From Hemibagrus wyckioides (taxonomy: Eukaryota; Chordata; Actinopteri; Siluriformes; Bagridae), in the NCBI RefSeq assembly GCF_019097595.1, contig NC_080710.1:23685780-23749779 (forward strand): a stretch of 64,000 nt of DNA. Reading direction: 5' to 3'. This document shows, piece by piece, positions 24,301-39,300 of the stretch (positions are counted from its first letter, which is position 1; the number at the start of each line of letters is the position of its first letter). A model generated the notes under the pieces. The model had not been told where the DNA came from, made no database searches, and worked only from the letters and a program-made list of their open reading frames with translations. The position numbers were made by a program, and so were the translations under genes.

Positions 24301-27300
24301 GGTCCATGAAGACATGGTTTGCCAAGGTTGGTGTGGAAGAATTCCACAGAGCCCTGACCTGCACAGAACCTTGACCTCAACCGCTTTGGGATGAACTGGA
24401 AGACCGACTGCAACCCAGACCTCCTCACTCAACATCTGTGCCTGATCTCACCAATGCTCTTGTGGCTGAATGAACAACTCTACACAACTGTTCCAAAATC
24501 TAGTGGAAAGCCTTCTCAGAAGAGTGGACGTTATTATGACAGCATAGGGGAATTAAATCTGTAATGGGATGTTCAACGAGCTCACATGATTGTGATGGTC
24601 AGATGTCCACACACTTTTGACCTTATAGTGCCACAGTATCTGGCCGGTCATTCTTAATAACAATCTGAGCCCATCTTTGACTTTCACCTCAGTGTTTGTT
24701 AAATTGTTTGTTTGTTAAACTGGTTCCCAGCATGATTTTTGCAGGAAGAATATTATATAAGACTATAATATAGTCCATATATGTGAAACTATAAGGTGAA
24801 TAAAAATGAAATATATTAAATATGACCTCAAATGTATGGCATTAAGTTGAGATGATTATTAGTTAAAGCTGAGAAGTCGGATATCGGCAGAGAAACCAAT
24901 TTTTGGAATATAATCACTGTCATGTCTGATGGATTTTCCCACCACACACATTCAGAAGCATGTGCTTTCCTGCCAGTAGGTCCACCCTGTCCATATCATC
25001 TCCAACGTCAGTGGTCAGTTTTGTTTTTGTGTGAATATATTAATTCACCATGCACATGCTGTTTTAGGACCACCTAGCTTTTCTGATTTTTTTTCCACTT
25101 GCTCTTCTAAATGAATCATCTTTTGGCGCTGTAATATGGACTGCTGTCTGATCTCTTTTCAGGAATTCTATCAAGTTTGTACCAATCGATTGTTTTAGAG
25201 ATTCTTGAAATTCAGGCAAGTTTCACTTGTTTTAGGAATCTCAGCATCGTTAGCTCCATGTGTGTTTATTTTATTGTGTGTTCTTTTGTGTAATCTCGCT
25301 CACACATCTGCTCTTTTTCCTGCACTGTGCATTCAGAGCTCTGTGATCCTCCCTACCCACTCTGTCGCTGTGCCTATTTATAGCTGGTACCATACTTTAA
25401 TTTCCATGCGTCTTCATTAAAGCCAAGAGGGTTCGGGAAAGCTCCTGCAGACGTCTATATTCCTTGTTTATGTTGTGTAAAGCTATCTTGCAAAACCTTT
25501 CGGTCTCAGAAGGCGTTATATAAATGAAGCAACTGTAGTGTCATACAGAATTGTAGAGTATGATTCATACTTTCTATTAAAGGAGCAGTGTGTCATTTTT
25601 AAAGACCTTTTCTTCCTGCCAGGTGAATCACAATTGTGGAAAATGTTACCTATTTCCCATACCTGTCTTACATTTGGTGTCATCCTGCATTCTGCATCTT
25701 CTGAATTTCATTCCTCTTCAATGGCTGCTCTCCCACACACGAGGGAGGAAATGCCCTGGATCTGGTTTTCATTCGTCCTTGTCCAGCTACAGACATGACT
25801 GATACCCCACTTCACATCGCCAATCATCACCTGGTATTCTTCAGAATCACTCTCCCTGTCCTGCCTACACCCAACATCTCTCTCTAGCCCATCATAACTT
25901 CCACTCTATCTCTCCTTCCTCTGTAGCTTCCTGCACCCTTTTGTCTCTTCCTGACCCTGACTCCCTTTCCTCCCTACCCTTGAACTTGGTTACACACACT
26001 TCCATCTCTTTCCTCAACCATGGCTCTCCTCTGTCCTCTGTCTCCTCAATTCAATTTCAATTCAATTTATTTTTGTATAGCACTTTTAACAATGAACATT
26101 GTCTCAAAGCAGCTTTACAGAACATAAGAAACAAAAAACATAGTGCAAAAAGACAAAATCATCCCTAGTGAACAAGCCTGAGGCGACTGTGGCAAGCAAA
26201 AACTCCCTTAGATTGTATGAGGAAGAAACCTTGAGAGGAACCAGACTCAAAAGGGAACCCAGTTCTCCTAACTGTCTACTTGCCTTGTTTCTTGGCTATC
26301 GGATGTGCTGCACAGCAATCAGAGAGGATTAAGATCAGCATAGAGAAAGTGAAAGAAATTATTACTTGACATAGTTCTTGCATCTTCCCGCACACTCTTG
26401 TCCAAATTCTCCTCAGAAGTGACTTCTGCTTAGACTGCCTTCTACAAGGAAATTTCTGCAGAAGGTCCTCATAAGCTCCACATCTTCTCTTCAATACTTG
26501 ACCCTCCAGCTCCCCCTGCTCTGTCCTCACTGACTGCAGAAGACGTTGCTGCTTCTATGACAAGGAGATTTAAAAGACCTACCAGACCTTCTCTTCTATC
26601 TCAATTACCTTTACATTACACATTCTCTTCTCTTTTACTGGCACATTTTTCCAAGTCATCTTGTCCTGGCATCTTACTACCTGGACACTGGGTCCAATCT
26701 CTTCCACAATACCTCCAGACCATCTTACAAGACCATGTACCAACTACCTTGAAGAAAGCTAGAGCTATTCCCATCCTAAAAAAACCTGCTCTGGAACCCT
26801 CAGACATCAGCAACTTTAGACCGGTATCACTTCCTTCTTTCTAAAATCCCTGAATGTGCTGTCACTAATCAACTGTCACTCCATCTCTCCAACCTCCAAG
26901 GTCCCAACCAGTCTGGCTTTCAAGTGGCACATTCCACAGAGGCTGCCCTTTTGGCTGTCGCTGAGACACTACATAATGCTAGATCATACTCGTCTTTCTT
27001 GACCTTTTAGTAGTGTTTGACACAGTGAACCACAAGACTCTTTTGTCCACCCTCATGAGTCTTGGAATTCGTGGAGCAGTATGGCAGTAGTCCCTACCTG
27101 GAAGGTCGTTCATATCAGGTGACTCTCTACTGGTGTCCCACATGGCTCAGTAATTGGTCCTCTTCTTTTCTCCCTCTATATTCGTTCTTTTGGAAATCCT
27201 CACATGGGTTCTTATACCACTGCCATGCTGTGACACTCAGATTATCTTCTCCCTCTCGCCTCCAGACGCCACTGCTTTAGCTCGGATTTCAGCATCTCTG

Positions 27301-30300
27301 GCAGACATCATCATGGCGGGCAGCTCATTAGCTGAAACATAATCACAAACTGAACTGTTGGTCATGCCAGGTGATTCATCTTCATGTCAGTATCTTGTGA
27401 GCTCCCTGGACAACTCGCTGATCTTCCCTTTGGCCACTGCGCACAATTTTCGGGGTAACCACAGACAATCAGCTGACCATTTCTTTACATGTTGCTAACT
27501 TGACATGCTCCTGTCAGTAACAATATCAGAAAGATTCAGCCATTTTTATCCACACAGGCCACTCAGGTGCTTGTTCAGCCTCTTGTCACTTTCTTTATGG
27601 ACTACTGCAACTCGCTTCTGGCAGGTCTTCTTCTGAGTGCAGTCCAACTACATACGATCCAAAATGCAGCTACACGACTTGTTTTGAACCTTCTTAAGTT
27701 CAATTCCCACACCACTCCATTGCTGTACTCACTCCACCAGATTCTGGTAGCTGCCCACATCAGGTTTAAATCACTGATGCTTGCCTACAAAGCCAAAAAC
27801 AGACCAGCACCCACTTACCTCAAAGCTCTCATCACTCACAGCAGTGTACTATGTTCACTCAGATCTTTAAGCTCTGCTCAACTAGTTCCACCATCTCTCA
27901 ACAATTATCCCATCATTACAGCCACAATCATTCATTTGTCTTTCTTGTATTCGATATATTCTTCAAAAAAATATCATGACACCATTTTTCCATTCTGTTA
28001 GAATTCTCTTCACACTCTATAGAACATTGTGTCTTTCAGCTCTGAAATATCTGGAGGTCGATCGTGGTTACATAACCTGATAATAGATTCCAGCAGCATC
28101 CATTCAGGCGCAGTGTAAAAATTAGCTTCATCTCTCACTGAGCTGTGTGTTCCTGTGCGAGTAGTCACGTCGTCCTTTGGGCTTTTCCCTCTGAATGAGG
28201 GCTCGCATTTTACACATGCTGGCGGGATTGAGCGGTTGTTATAGCAACAGGCTGCGGTACATGGCTGCCCACGCGCTCGGACATCTCGTGCTGCTGCTAC
28301 TCCAGTTCTACACTTCTCTACTACACACACACAGAGGTTGTCCTTGTTGATATCTGTACCTAAAATCAGAACCCCTGAACTCAGAAATATAACGTTTTAA
28401 ACAGCTATAGAATATATGTGGTGTTTGTTATGACCGTATTTAACGGACATTTTTGTTTAAAACCTAGACACAAGACAGATAAAGTATGCTAATGTTATCA
28501 TAATAAATAAGAAATGGCACATTGCTTTGGTGTAAGAGAAATAAAACATTTTGGGGGGGTGTTATTGAGGTGTTATATTTTCAAGGGGCAACAGTAACTC
28601 TGCTTTAAGTTAAATTGTCTTTATTTGTCACATACATTACTGCACCGTGAAATTCCTTGGGGTTTGGGGTCTGGGGTCAGAGCACAGGGTCAGCCATGGA
28701 GCAGGATGGACTGGGGGCCTTGCTCAAGGGCCTGACGGTGACAGCTTGGCGGTGCTGGGGCTTGAGCCCTGATCTTCCTTTCAACAACCCAGAGTCTTAA
28801 CAACTTCAGCTACCACCACCCCATAACAGCATTTTCCCATTGTATTTTATTCCGTACATAGTAAATAAATATTTAAAGTCCACTTATCATAGATCTCCTG
28901 AAACGGGGAAAAATCTAAGGTGAATTGCGTCTTTTGGCCTATTAACGGCACGTTGAGTCTGTATGGAAAAATTACTAGGGAGTAATAAGAAGTGGGTCAC
29001 TAATGCTGATGTCTTTAAGGAATGCTTGACATTTTATGTGTTGAGCTGTAAATAGTTTCTCTCTAGGCCATGTGTGAATGCAGTGTGCTGTAATAGATGC
29101 ATGCGGTTAATATAATGCTGTCTATCATTCTCACATTTCTCTTTTTTTTTTTTATTGCAGGGAAGTCCTCTTTGACAATACAGTTTGTGGAAGGCCAGTT
29201 TGTGGACTCGTATGACCCGACTATAGAAAACAGTAAGTGCAATTCAATTAATCTAGCAGACTGAGATGGAGTCCGGGACAGAGAGAGGCCCTGTCAAGTA
29301 ACTGCACTCTGCTTCATTGTGTGTGTGTGTGTGTGTGTGTGGCTATTAGTAGAATTAGACAATTAGACCTCATTTCTCTCCTTCAGCTGTATGATGTGAT
29401 TGTGTGTGAGAATCTTTGGAGAGGCACCAGGTAGATTTCAGTTCTCTGTTCCTCAGTGAAAGCTGTAGTGTGAATGTGATGGCAGTGTGACACTCTGTTC
29501 AAAATCAGCACTTCCACTTCTCATTAGGGAGCAGAGAGGACGCTTACACAGCCGGCTCTTTGCATGCGATTCGGCAGCAGCGGTACAGCAAGGGCCTGCC
29601 AAAGCACTGTTCATTGCTGACACCTCGACTTTTAAGAGGCATCTCATATCTACCTATGCCACAGGCACCGTCTACTCAATGACATTTTTATCCAGCATAG
29701 AACAACCGAAACATACCAGACAGTGAAACCGAGAGCCTCCAGCTTTTTGTGCTGAGATACTTGATACGAGTAGTGCAGTTTCTTTAGGCTTCCTCCAAAT
29801 GGAAAAATGTGAGTGGTAAAATCAGGCCATATTTAGCTACTGATTTATTTGTTTTATTAACACATCCTTTGCAAGTAAATCATACAAACCTTAGGAGCTT
29901 TTTGTTCAGACTTTCTCACAAGCTCTAAAAGATACTGGTAGGACCTATATCAGATTTGACACATTTTTCATTTCAAAGCTTTACCTATTTATTTATTTTT
30001 TTATTTACCATTAATGTCATGCTGACTGACTCATCATGGATCTTGTATGTCATTACAGGACAGAAACTGTCTTCAGACTAATGCTCAGCACCAGAACTTC
30101 ACTCATGGTGATGTCAGTTACTTAAATGATGTCAGTATCAGATCAGTATCAGGTGTTGGTCAGTACTCAGAGCCTTTATATCTTAACAGAAATGGAAAAA
30201 CACACACCGCTTGCACTTAGGAGACCATGGACTCAGTATAGATTGATGGAAATGAAACCTAGCTTTATAGGTAAATGTGCCAACTGTATGTGGTTGCATA

Positions 30301-33300
30301 TTACGCACAAACCCCATAAAGAGAGCTCCATTTGGAAATATATAAGAAAAAAAAAACAGCTATCTTACTGAAGTGTTGGACCATTATTTCCCACCAGACC
30401 AGCTCAAATGGAACAGATTCTGCAAGTCTCTGGAAATGTATAGGAAGCATGACAGATATTCCTTTTGGTAATGATGTGCTGATGGCTTTAGAGAGTGACG
30501 TCCAAGTAGCGGTCATCCTGAACATTTATCATAAAAAAAGCCCAAGAATGACATAGACATGATGTGTAGAAATTATTGAATTGAATTGAATTATTATTAA
30601 TTAATTCTGTCTGCCTTGTGAATAGCAGTAGCACTTCCTAATATTAGGAGAGGAAACCTTGAGAGGAACCAGACTGAGAAGGGAAACTAAACCTCATCTG
30701 TGTGATGCCAGATAGAAGCCTTTTTTATCGCTACACATACATTATAGCACAGTGGAATTCTTTTCTTTGCATGTCCAAGCTAAGGAAGTTGGGGGTCAGA
30801 GTGCAGGGGCAGCTATGATACAGTGCCCCTTGAGCACAGAGGGTTAAGGGCCTTGCACAGTTGCCCAGCAGTGGCAGCTTGGCGGTGCTGGGAATTGAAC
30901 CCCGATCAACAACCCAGAACCTTTACCACTTGAGCTACCACCAGCCCAAAAGTGTGATTATAAATACTTTTCCTTCTATAACTGTGTACTGAAATGTCAA
31001 AAAAAGACTTGAAGTCTTGTTAAAATCTTGTTGAAGTTATCAACTAGTCACTGCTGGAGACTTGAGTGCAAAACCGTTTCGTGCCAGTTGCAGTTCGAAA
31101 TCATTTTCATGGTTTTTAAGTTGAATCATCCACAGCAATCCCATTTATTTTTAGGCTGTCCATCAGTGAGGCCATCCTCAACAGCAGCGAGGGATGAGAA
31201 CTCCATTCAGAAGTAGGGCATCAGGGTGGATTAGGCAGGTCCAGAAAGCAGAACAGGTTAGGATCACTGATCTCTCAAGAGTAGCATGTGGAGTTTAACA
31301 GAAGTCGAGCTGTAAGACAGCATGGGCAGTTTGAAAAGGTCTGGTTGGCTGACTGCACACCTCTCTGAGTTGGTGTGTGGGAATTGTGGAAAAATGATGG
31401 GATAATAATAATCATAATTTTGATTATTTGCATGTCTACCTTCTCCACTTTAGATTTGTGCCAAATTCATTTTTATCCGCCAATCATGGAAGCTTGCAAT
31501 AGAAAACATGAGCAGGGCTGGGATTACGTTTTCCTTTTAATAATATTCTGTTTAATGATAGCTGTATGTGGTAGTCTGCAAAGATTAGTCAGTATGTCTC
31601 GTATCAATCCCAAACAACAAACTATCAGGCAAACTTCAGCTAGCTGTTCAGAGTCTCCTGTGGGTGTTCAGTTAGGTTCAGTCCAGATCACTGTGAAGGC
31701 GGTAGCATGTAAACAATACGTCAATAAATGAGTAATATATCTCAAATATGAACGTTATTTTTTGCAGAGTGTATGGCCGGGATCTTAGATGTATGTAGAA
31801 TATTAGACTGCTGTGGAGTATGTCTTGCTGTAATTTAATCGGTTTCTCTGTGTGTTAGTGAAGCATGCAGGCTGCAGTTTTCGTAGCGAGGTTCAGCTCA
31901 GCTCGGAGACTCTCTGGTGCACAGAGGACACAGAAATCTCTGCTAGAAACTGTGTCACGCACACGAACAGCTTAACGTAACCTGAGCTTTTGTCTCCGAA
32001 GTCCGAACATCGAATTCTTTCTTTCTAATCGGCTCGGTGTAGCCTTTGGTGATGGAGGGAACAAGTTAAGAAAAAGGCCTATCACAGTTGTGTTAAAGGA
32101 GCAAAGTGTCATTTTTAGAGCCGTTTGCAGCTCATAAGGCAAATGCTGCTGGATTAATTACTCTTACTTTTCTACAAAATTGACCTTGGTGGAAAGTCTG
32201 TATGCATCCAAATTGCTTTTCAAGGAAAAGGGAGAAAACTGAGCTGCTCTGTTTTATGTGTGGGTGGAGCTTATTCTTAGACCAGAACTATGTAAACAAC
32301 CCTGAAATGAAATAACGACACCAGTGTTTAGTGCATTCAATATATTAACTAAATACAATTGCAATGTGCGATTATAAAAATGACCACTTTTAAATATTGC
32401 AAATTGTACCTTTAATGTTGTGATATTATATATATTTTTTCATTCCCAGTCCCAGAAAGATCAGGTTTGGCACCACCCCCTGCCGCCAATCAACTACCGA
32501 CTGCTGTATTTTCTACAGTATGTTCAACAAAATTGACGCAAATGCCCAGATACTGTAATTATCCAGTTGACCTGCATTAGGTGTGGTGTTAAAGTGGCTG
32601 AAATGACTCCAGCATACAAAAGGCACTTAAGTAATTTTACTAGGCCAGAGGTAAAAGATTTCTTATCCAGCACTGCCTCGTGAGACACTTCTGAAGATCA
32701 TCTGAGTAATATTTGGCAGACCTCCATCTTGGCAATATTTGGCATGTCTTTAAAGATTGTCCATTAAAAATGTTTAAAACACAATCTCAAATTAAATATT
32801 ATCTTGTTATTATTTCAAGTCCCTGGTCAAATTTTGCATGATTCTTGTTTTCTGTAATCATGAAGGTGTAGTTGTTTTTTGCCCACCTCTGGCAAGCATT
32901 TAGATGGGAAAATTATTTACCGGTAATATCCGTGTGTAAATTGAATCTTAGTGGTTCTAAAGATTTCCAGCCCTAACGTGTGGCTGGTGCTCTTTGGCAA
33001 ACATCGGATGGAAACGCACCTAGTGTGAAGCAGTTAATTGTCCTTTAGCTAGATGTGATTATCTTTTCCATGCCCTCAAGCCGTGAAACACTCTCCCTGC
33101 TCATTCCTCGCTTATTTGGACGACAGTGTGACTTTATTATTGCTGACGAATGACCTCCTCCTCTCCTCTCCTACCTTGGTGATTTTACTTGCTTGTTTGA
33201 CTTTGGAAGAGGAGGAGGAGAAGAAGAAGAAGAAGGAGGAGGGTGGTAGGAGAGGCACTGTGCTCTCAATGCGTCTGAATGCTTGAGTAATAGTGCTAGG

Positions 33301-36300
33301 CGTGCCGGCTCCACGCTGAGCTATTTTCTTTCTCGGCTCGGCGGCTCCCCATGTCCCCGGGGATCTTCCACGTCCTCAAATTGCTGTGTGTGACTGTGTC
33401 TTAGATTTTTAGCCCCATGAGATCTCGGCCACACAGTTTCAAGGCTGCAGTGAGGTGCTGCTGATGTATTAGCTGTACTCCTTGGCTTACAAATACCTCA
33501 ATGTTAGTGTGTATCAATGCCAATCTTGTATTTAGCTCGGTCTCACATCCATTTTGTGAAATCTAGGTTTCTGTACTACGGCATCATCTTCGACTTAAGA
33601 CCGACGTCCTAAAAAATTAGCATCACCGTCTGTCTGCCTCCGATTCTAGGTTTCTGTGGCAGCTGCAGTGATGAAGAACGACACGACTGTGTTGTGAGTT
33701 TAGACGCCAGTTACAGAGAGCTTATAAAGGAAGTGAATGTTTTGAAAAGCCGCTGGTCTGGTACTGTTCTCTGTTCCCTGCTACCACACCACCCTCCCAC
33801 CCCCATTTGTCCTTGTATCGATTCTCCACGGAGTAGAAGCTGAGGACTGCAGCATGTATAAACCTCTCATTCACTCACACGCACTTTTTTTCCCCCGGCT
33901 TCCTTTAACGTTATTGTTTTTTTCTTTCCCTTGCAGCGTTTACTAAAATGATCACAGTCAATGGCCAAGAGTATCATCTGCAGCTGGTCGACACAGCAGG
34001 GCAGGTAGAACACACACACACATACATATATATAAATAGATATACACTCACACCTACACACACATACCATTAGGCGTGGTTGAGCTGGAATAGAAGTAGC
34101 ACAAGTGAGCGAGTCACACTGCTGTTATTAAGCTCTGATAGCAAGTGCACTCTGTGACTCCTGCATTCAGACTGAATGCTTCAGCTGATTATCCATGATG
34201 CACAGCTTCATTTAAAATCAGGAGTTCATTATGATTTTTATTTTTTATTTGCCCTTTCAGAATTTGAAGTGAATTTGCAGTTCTCTGTGATCAGATGATG
34301 CCAAATTGCACATCGGTCCAGTTTACGCTTTCTGAATGCCTTGCTGAATGATTAGGGTGTCCAGATACGTTTGATTTGCTAACTCAAATCACACACACAC
34401 ACACACATTGTAGAGACAATCAGTGACGCAGGCAGTAGCCAGTGACGGAGCTGGGAAGAAAATGGCTTGATGTGTACAAGCTCTGTGCATATGCAGTGCA
34501 CTGCAAAGAGGGAGGATGGAGCGTCTGAATCCTGTCCTCCATCTTGTACAATGATGTCTGTGTTTTCTCAACCACATCTTTATCCAGGCTTTTGCTTCTT
34601 ACACCAGTTGTATTAGTAAGATACAGAGGATTTATGTTGAAAGATTGTTATATAGTGTTAGGTTATAAAGAGATATAACCTTTTGTTATAATTTTATAAA
34701 TCATTCGGTTTATATGATGGCTTTATATGATAGCTGTTCTTGTCCTTTTTCATTTGTCTTAATTTTGTTTTCCTCCACAGGATGAGTACTCCATTTTTCC
34801 TCAGACCTATTCCATAGACATCAACGGTTACATTTTGGTGTACTCTGTTACGTCAAATAAAAGGTAGGTTGACATGTTATTGATTTTTAGACCTTAACTG
34901 CTGTGTAAAATGAAACATGTACAGTTTAGTGAAGCTGTCAAATCCTGACCCTGTATGTGAACGTTAATTTCTTTTACCTGATTAGTATTTTCTTTTCAGT
35001 ATTTTATCCCTCTATTTCTTTTTAAGCAGTGGCTTATTGAATGGACTACATGGGTGGACAAATCGATAGCCACATCACTAGTGCAGGGGATAGGCAGATT
35101 CTGTGTCTGGTTTATTTTACTGTTAGGATTTTTCTTTTAACTCCTTGTTGCCCGGAGGTTCAGTAGGAAGAAGAAGGAAGAAGGTTCAGTATGCTGCAGA
35201 TAGAAGTCACAAGCGCCTCATTTCTTCAGTCTTCAGACAGCCAGGAGAGAAATTCTTTCACAAAAAATAACTTTTCTTTTGATGTTTATTTAATCATAAC
35301 CCATTCCAGTTGCTCCATATATTTCCATTCATGTATTCTTCTCCATGTATTATTCTCCATATAGTTCTATTCATGTATTATTCTCATGTTTCAAGACCAA
35401 CGTGGAAATTGGCAAAAAAATATAGAGTGCAGTGCAAAAACCTCCTATATGACACCGACGCTGGTAGTCTTGCATTTGTTGAGTCAAATACTATGTTAAT
35501 TGCTGCTTTTTACCTAGTTAATACAGCTTAAGGTAATTAAAATGTGATAACCCATACATTAGAGATTGCCTGGAGGGATAGCTAAGGTGTTTATAATCTG
35601 TCCACTCTTGGGCTACTCAAGACATTATGCTATAGGAAGAAGGACATGGATATGTTTTTAAGATTAAGTAGAAGTGTATTGCTGCACAGATGTCTTGCCT
35701 CTCCGTCTTTCTCTATCCCTCTTTCACCTCCTCTTTGCTCTTATTTCAATCACCCTCTCCTGTATCCACCCTTCATTATCACCACTAATAGAGAATCAAA
35801 CTTTCTCAAGACACTGATTTAATCAAAGCACTTAGTGAAGCCTCAGTGAATAGCTTTCCCAGTCAGACTCTTTCAGGCTTCTCAAACCTAGCTCCCAAAC
35901 TCGATGATAAAATGTAATAAAACAAGCTCGGATCAGCACCGCCAACCACCTGAGTAGCAACAGCACTATTTCCAGTGGGCACCAGATGAAGATGTCACTT
36001 CCTGCTGGGCTTCTCATCCAGTGGCTAGCGGAGGTATTGGAGTACGAAATTAGTTGTCCGTAGCTGAATCACAAAATGGTCTGGGTGACAGTACTGAAAG
36101 ATACAGGACACAGTCATCACAACTTCACACAAGCTTCTTTAAACTGGTTCTCTAGCTCTGAAGAGATTTCTTCCAATGCCACATGTTTGGAAAAGACTTC
36201 TAGTCTCTGGCACGACTGCATTCCACATAAAACTGTCACATATCCCAGTCCCCTAGGCTTTATAGTGAAGTCAAAATTCTCTCTGGAGGAAACGTTTACA

Positions 36301-39300
36301 GCACGCTGTTATATGAGCATCTGAACTCTATTAAAGAAGCGAAACGTCAAACTAAATGGAGATCTCTGTGGAATTATTTTTAATGGGAGCGAATGGGATT
36401 GCAGACATTTTGCCATTTACTACACATTAATCGCTTGAATGACCCCCACTGAATCATATAAGCCTCCCGCCTTCTGCTTGAGCTTATTGTGGGATTTACA
36501 ATATGATGTTTATATAGATTGACCAACACTAAATAACATACACTTTTTCAGATGTGCTCGATTTTATTGATGCCAGTTAGACATAATAAGCTCAATTTCT
36601 TGCATATTAGTGCAGATTGGCATGCACCAAATAGAGAATTGGACCACCCCCCCATTGTGCCATTAAACATGCAAGGGATTATTTTGTATTGTTCAATAAT
36701 ATTGAAGCATTAAATGTTTGGAAGGAATTTTCACTAGCTGCTCTTACTAAATCGTTTTTTCTTTCTCTTGCAGTTTCGAAGTAGTAAAAGTTATTCATGA
36801 AAAATTGCTGGATATGGTGGGGAAAGTACAGTAAGTATATTTTGCACATCTTTAAAGGGACATTTTGACAACATGGAGACTGATTAGTGCTTTTTTTCCA
36901 ACTGAGGTCATGCCATTTTCTGTCTGTTACACAGAGTACCAATAATGCTGGTGGGAAATAAAAAAGATCTCCACATGGAGCGGTAAGTGATGCATGTGAA
37001 ACATGAGAGAGGATAAACCGTTATTCTTTAGGAGATATTCTCCTCACTGCCAGCTCAAATGGCCTTCTCTAAAGAACCTGTGACATGTTCTCACGTGATG
37101 AGTGGACACTAAGCTTGTCTAATACACAATACGCGTAGTAAAGTAACTGCAATCTGGTGGCAAAAACGATGAGCTGCAATCATGAATGCATGTGATGAGC
37201 TGCAACTCGCGCAACCCCGTGAGAGCAAGCTTGTTTTCCCAGATCACCCTCGCATCACTCCAGTCCTCCAGCTTAGCGATTCAGTTTGTCATCAGCACAC
37301 AGAGCCATATAGGAGGGGTAGAGATGTGAGCAGCAGAGAACAAGGAGGATAAATGGGTCAATCTAAGTCACGTCGTCAGCTCTCAGAACACACACTGTGA
37401 TGGTACGCAATCAGATGAGAAAAGGTTTGCAGCGGTCCATCTATTAGAGAATAAGACTTTTGCAGACCTTTGTGTACAGTAGAACCTTACTACAGAAAGG
37501 GTTATTGTCATGCTTCAGGGGACATACTATTGAACATTCCATAGAGCTGAACTACAACAGAGACACAAACAGGAAATAGAATTGATGGTGCTTTGGCCAG
37601 GCATGCTTTTCCACAGGATATGAAAGCATGGGTGAAAATTTCCCCCACATTAAAGAATACAGGGTGTGCTTTACCAAGTTGAGTCATCCAAATTTTTTCC
37701 TCTCCATTTATGCTCTTATGAAAATCACACAGCTCGTTTCAATAAAGCCCCACATGCTGGTTTGCCCTGAGCACAACTGCCTGTGATTCCTATTCTAGCG
37801 AAGCCTGTGATAGTCTGTTGTAAAGGCTAATTTACATTCTGCACCAGTGCTTCGAATTTCTTTTTCTCACGCACACAGTGCTTGCGGTGCTTACAGTAGA
37901 GGTGTGTAAAGCTGTTACTGTAACCTAGAGATCTGTAAGAATGGTTTATTTAGGAGAAAATAGTTCTTACTATGGTGTAGCAGCAACACCCTAGAGACAT
38001 AATATCCTGGCTCTCAGTATTTGTAGCCATCCTTTTACCTAACATCAATGCAGGGCTCCGTACATTTACAGCTGATGTGTAAAAAAAAAAAAATTGTGAT
38101 GTGCAAAAGGGTTTGTTTGGTGAAATGGGTTCAAAAACAAATTTCAAGTTATTTTGGCATAAAGAGATCAGAGGCGGTTAGAAAGAGAGAGAGGCCTATT
38201 TAGATCATTTTGCATAATGCCTGGGGTTTCTTACCGCAGTTCAAGGCAGCATGCTGTGAAAGGCACTTTTAAGTTGAATGTAGGGTATGAAAATGTCTGC
38301 TCACTTGACATTCATAGAAATATAAAAGCTATACTTTAAAATTCAAACGATATGAATAAGTATGTAATGTTTAGGTTCTTGCACTAGAGTAGGAAGTAAA
38401 AGGCTTGGAGAGCTGACAATGCTTTGCTTCCCTTTGTGCACATGGATACAGTTCAGCATGAGTGAACAGGACAGAGTGGTTTATCTGTTTAAATAGGTCT
38501 CTCAGGATGCTGTAAATGGACTGAGAAACACCGTCACACTACTGGCTTGGAGCAAAGATGCCCAAAGTTTGTAGTGTCACACCAGATAAAGTGTTGCTCT
38601 GAGGGGACACTCATGTCTTTATAACCTTGGATAGAAAAGCCCTCCTTCTATCGTTTTTTCATTATGTTATACATACAATGGAATAATGTTGAGCTTATCC
38701 TGATTAACTCTGATCTTGTAGTCCATCGCTTGATTTTCTTTTCTTTTTTTCTTTTTTTTTTATTTGTATACTTCAGGTTACATCAACCAGGCATAACATT
38801 ATGACCACCTGACTAATATTGCGTTGGTCCCCCTTTTGCTGCCAAAACAGGGGAGCTGTCATGCACATGTGTATTCTGACACCTTTCTATCAGAACCAGC
38901 ATTAACTTCTTCAGCAATTTGAGCAACAGTAGCTCGTCTGTTGGATCGGATCACACGGGCCAGCCTTCACTCCCCACGTACATCAATGAGCCTTGGCCGC
39001 CCATGACCCTGTCACCGGTTCACCACTGTTCCTTCCTTGGACCACTTTTGATAGATACTGACCACTGCAGACCGGGAACACCCCACAAGAGCTGCGGTTT
39101 TGGAGATGCTCTGATCCAGTGGTCTAGCCATCACAATCTGGCCCTTGTCAAACTCGCTCAAATCTTTACACTTGCCCATTTTTCCTGCTTCTAACACATC
39201 AACTTTGAGGACAAAATGTTCACTTGCTGCCTAATATATCCCACCCACTAACAGGTGCCGTGATGAGGAGATAATCAGTGTTATTCACTTCACCTGTCAC

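Larger units (their letters stand above)
19838..29160 (+). other. rheb: rheb intron 1
   Basis: The donor is GTAAGT at 19838 and the acceptor TTTATTGCAG ends at 29160. Within it are (TG)n/(GA)n at 20163-20260, a CRE/octamer cluster (20646-20689), SINE-like repeats (20846-21122 and 23755-24078), Tc1 copy 2, a decayed Tc1 relative (24163-24630), an L2 LINE (25640-28000) with a nested SINE, and a GC-richer patch at 28180-28330. The stretch 25020-25600 shows nothing recognisable. Confidence 0.8.

Noticed and set aside
28010..28330. 106-codon minus-strand ORF in rheb intron 1
   Set aside because: It has no domain, no splice context and no polyadenylation signal. Its length is explained by GC-richer composition.
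31375..31731. 118-codon ORF in rheb intron 2
   Set aside because: It is a hydrophobic, low-complexity start with no recognisable family or exon borders, so a chance ORF is more likely.
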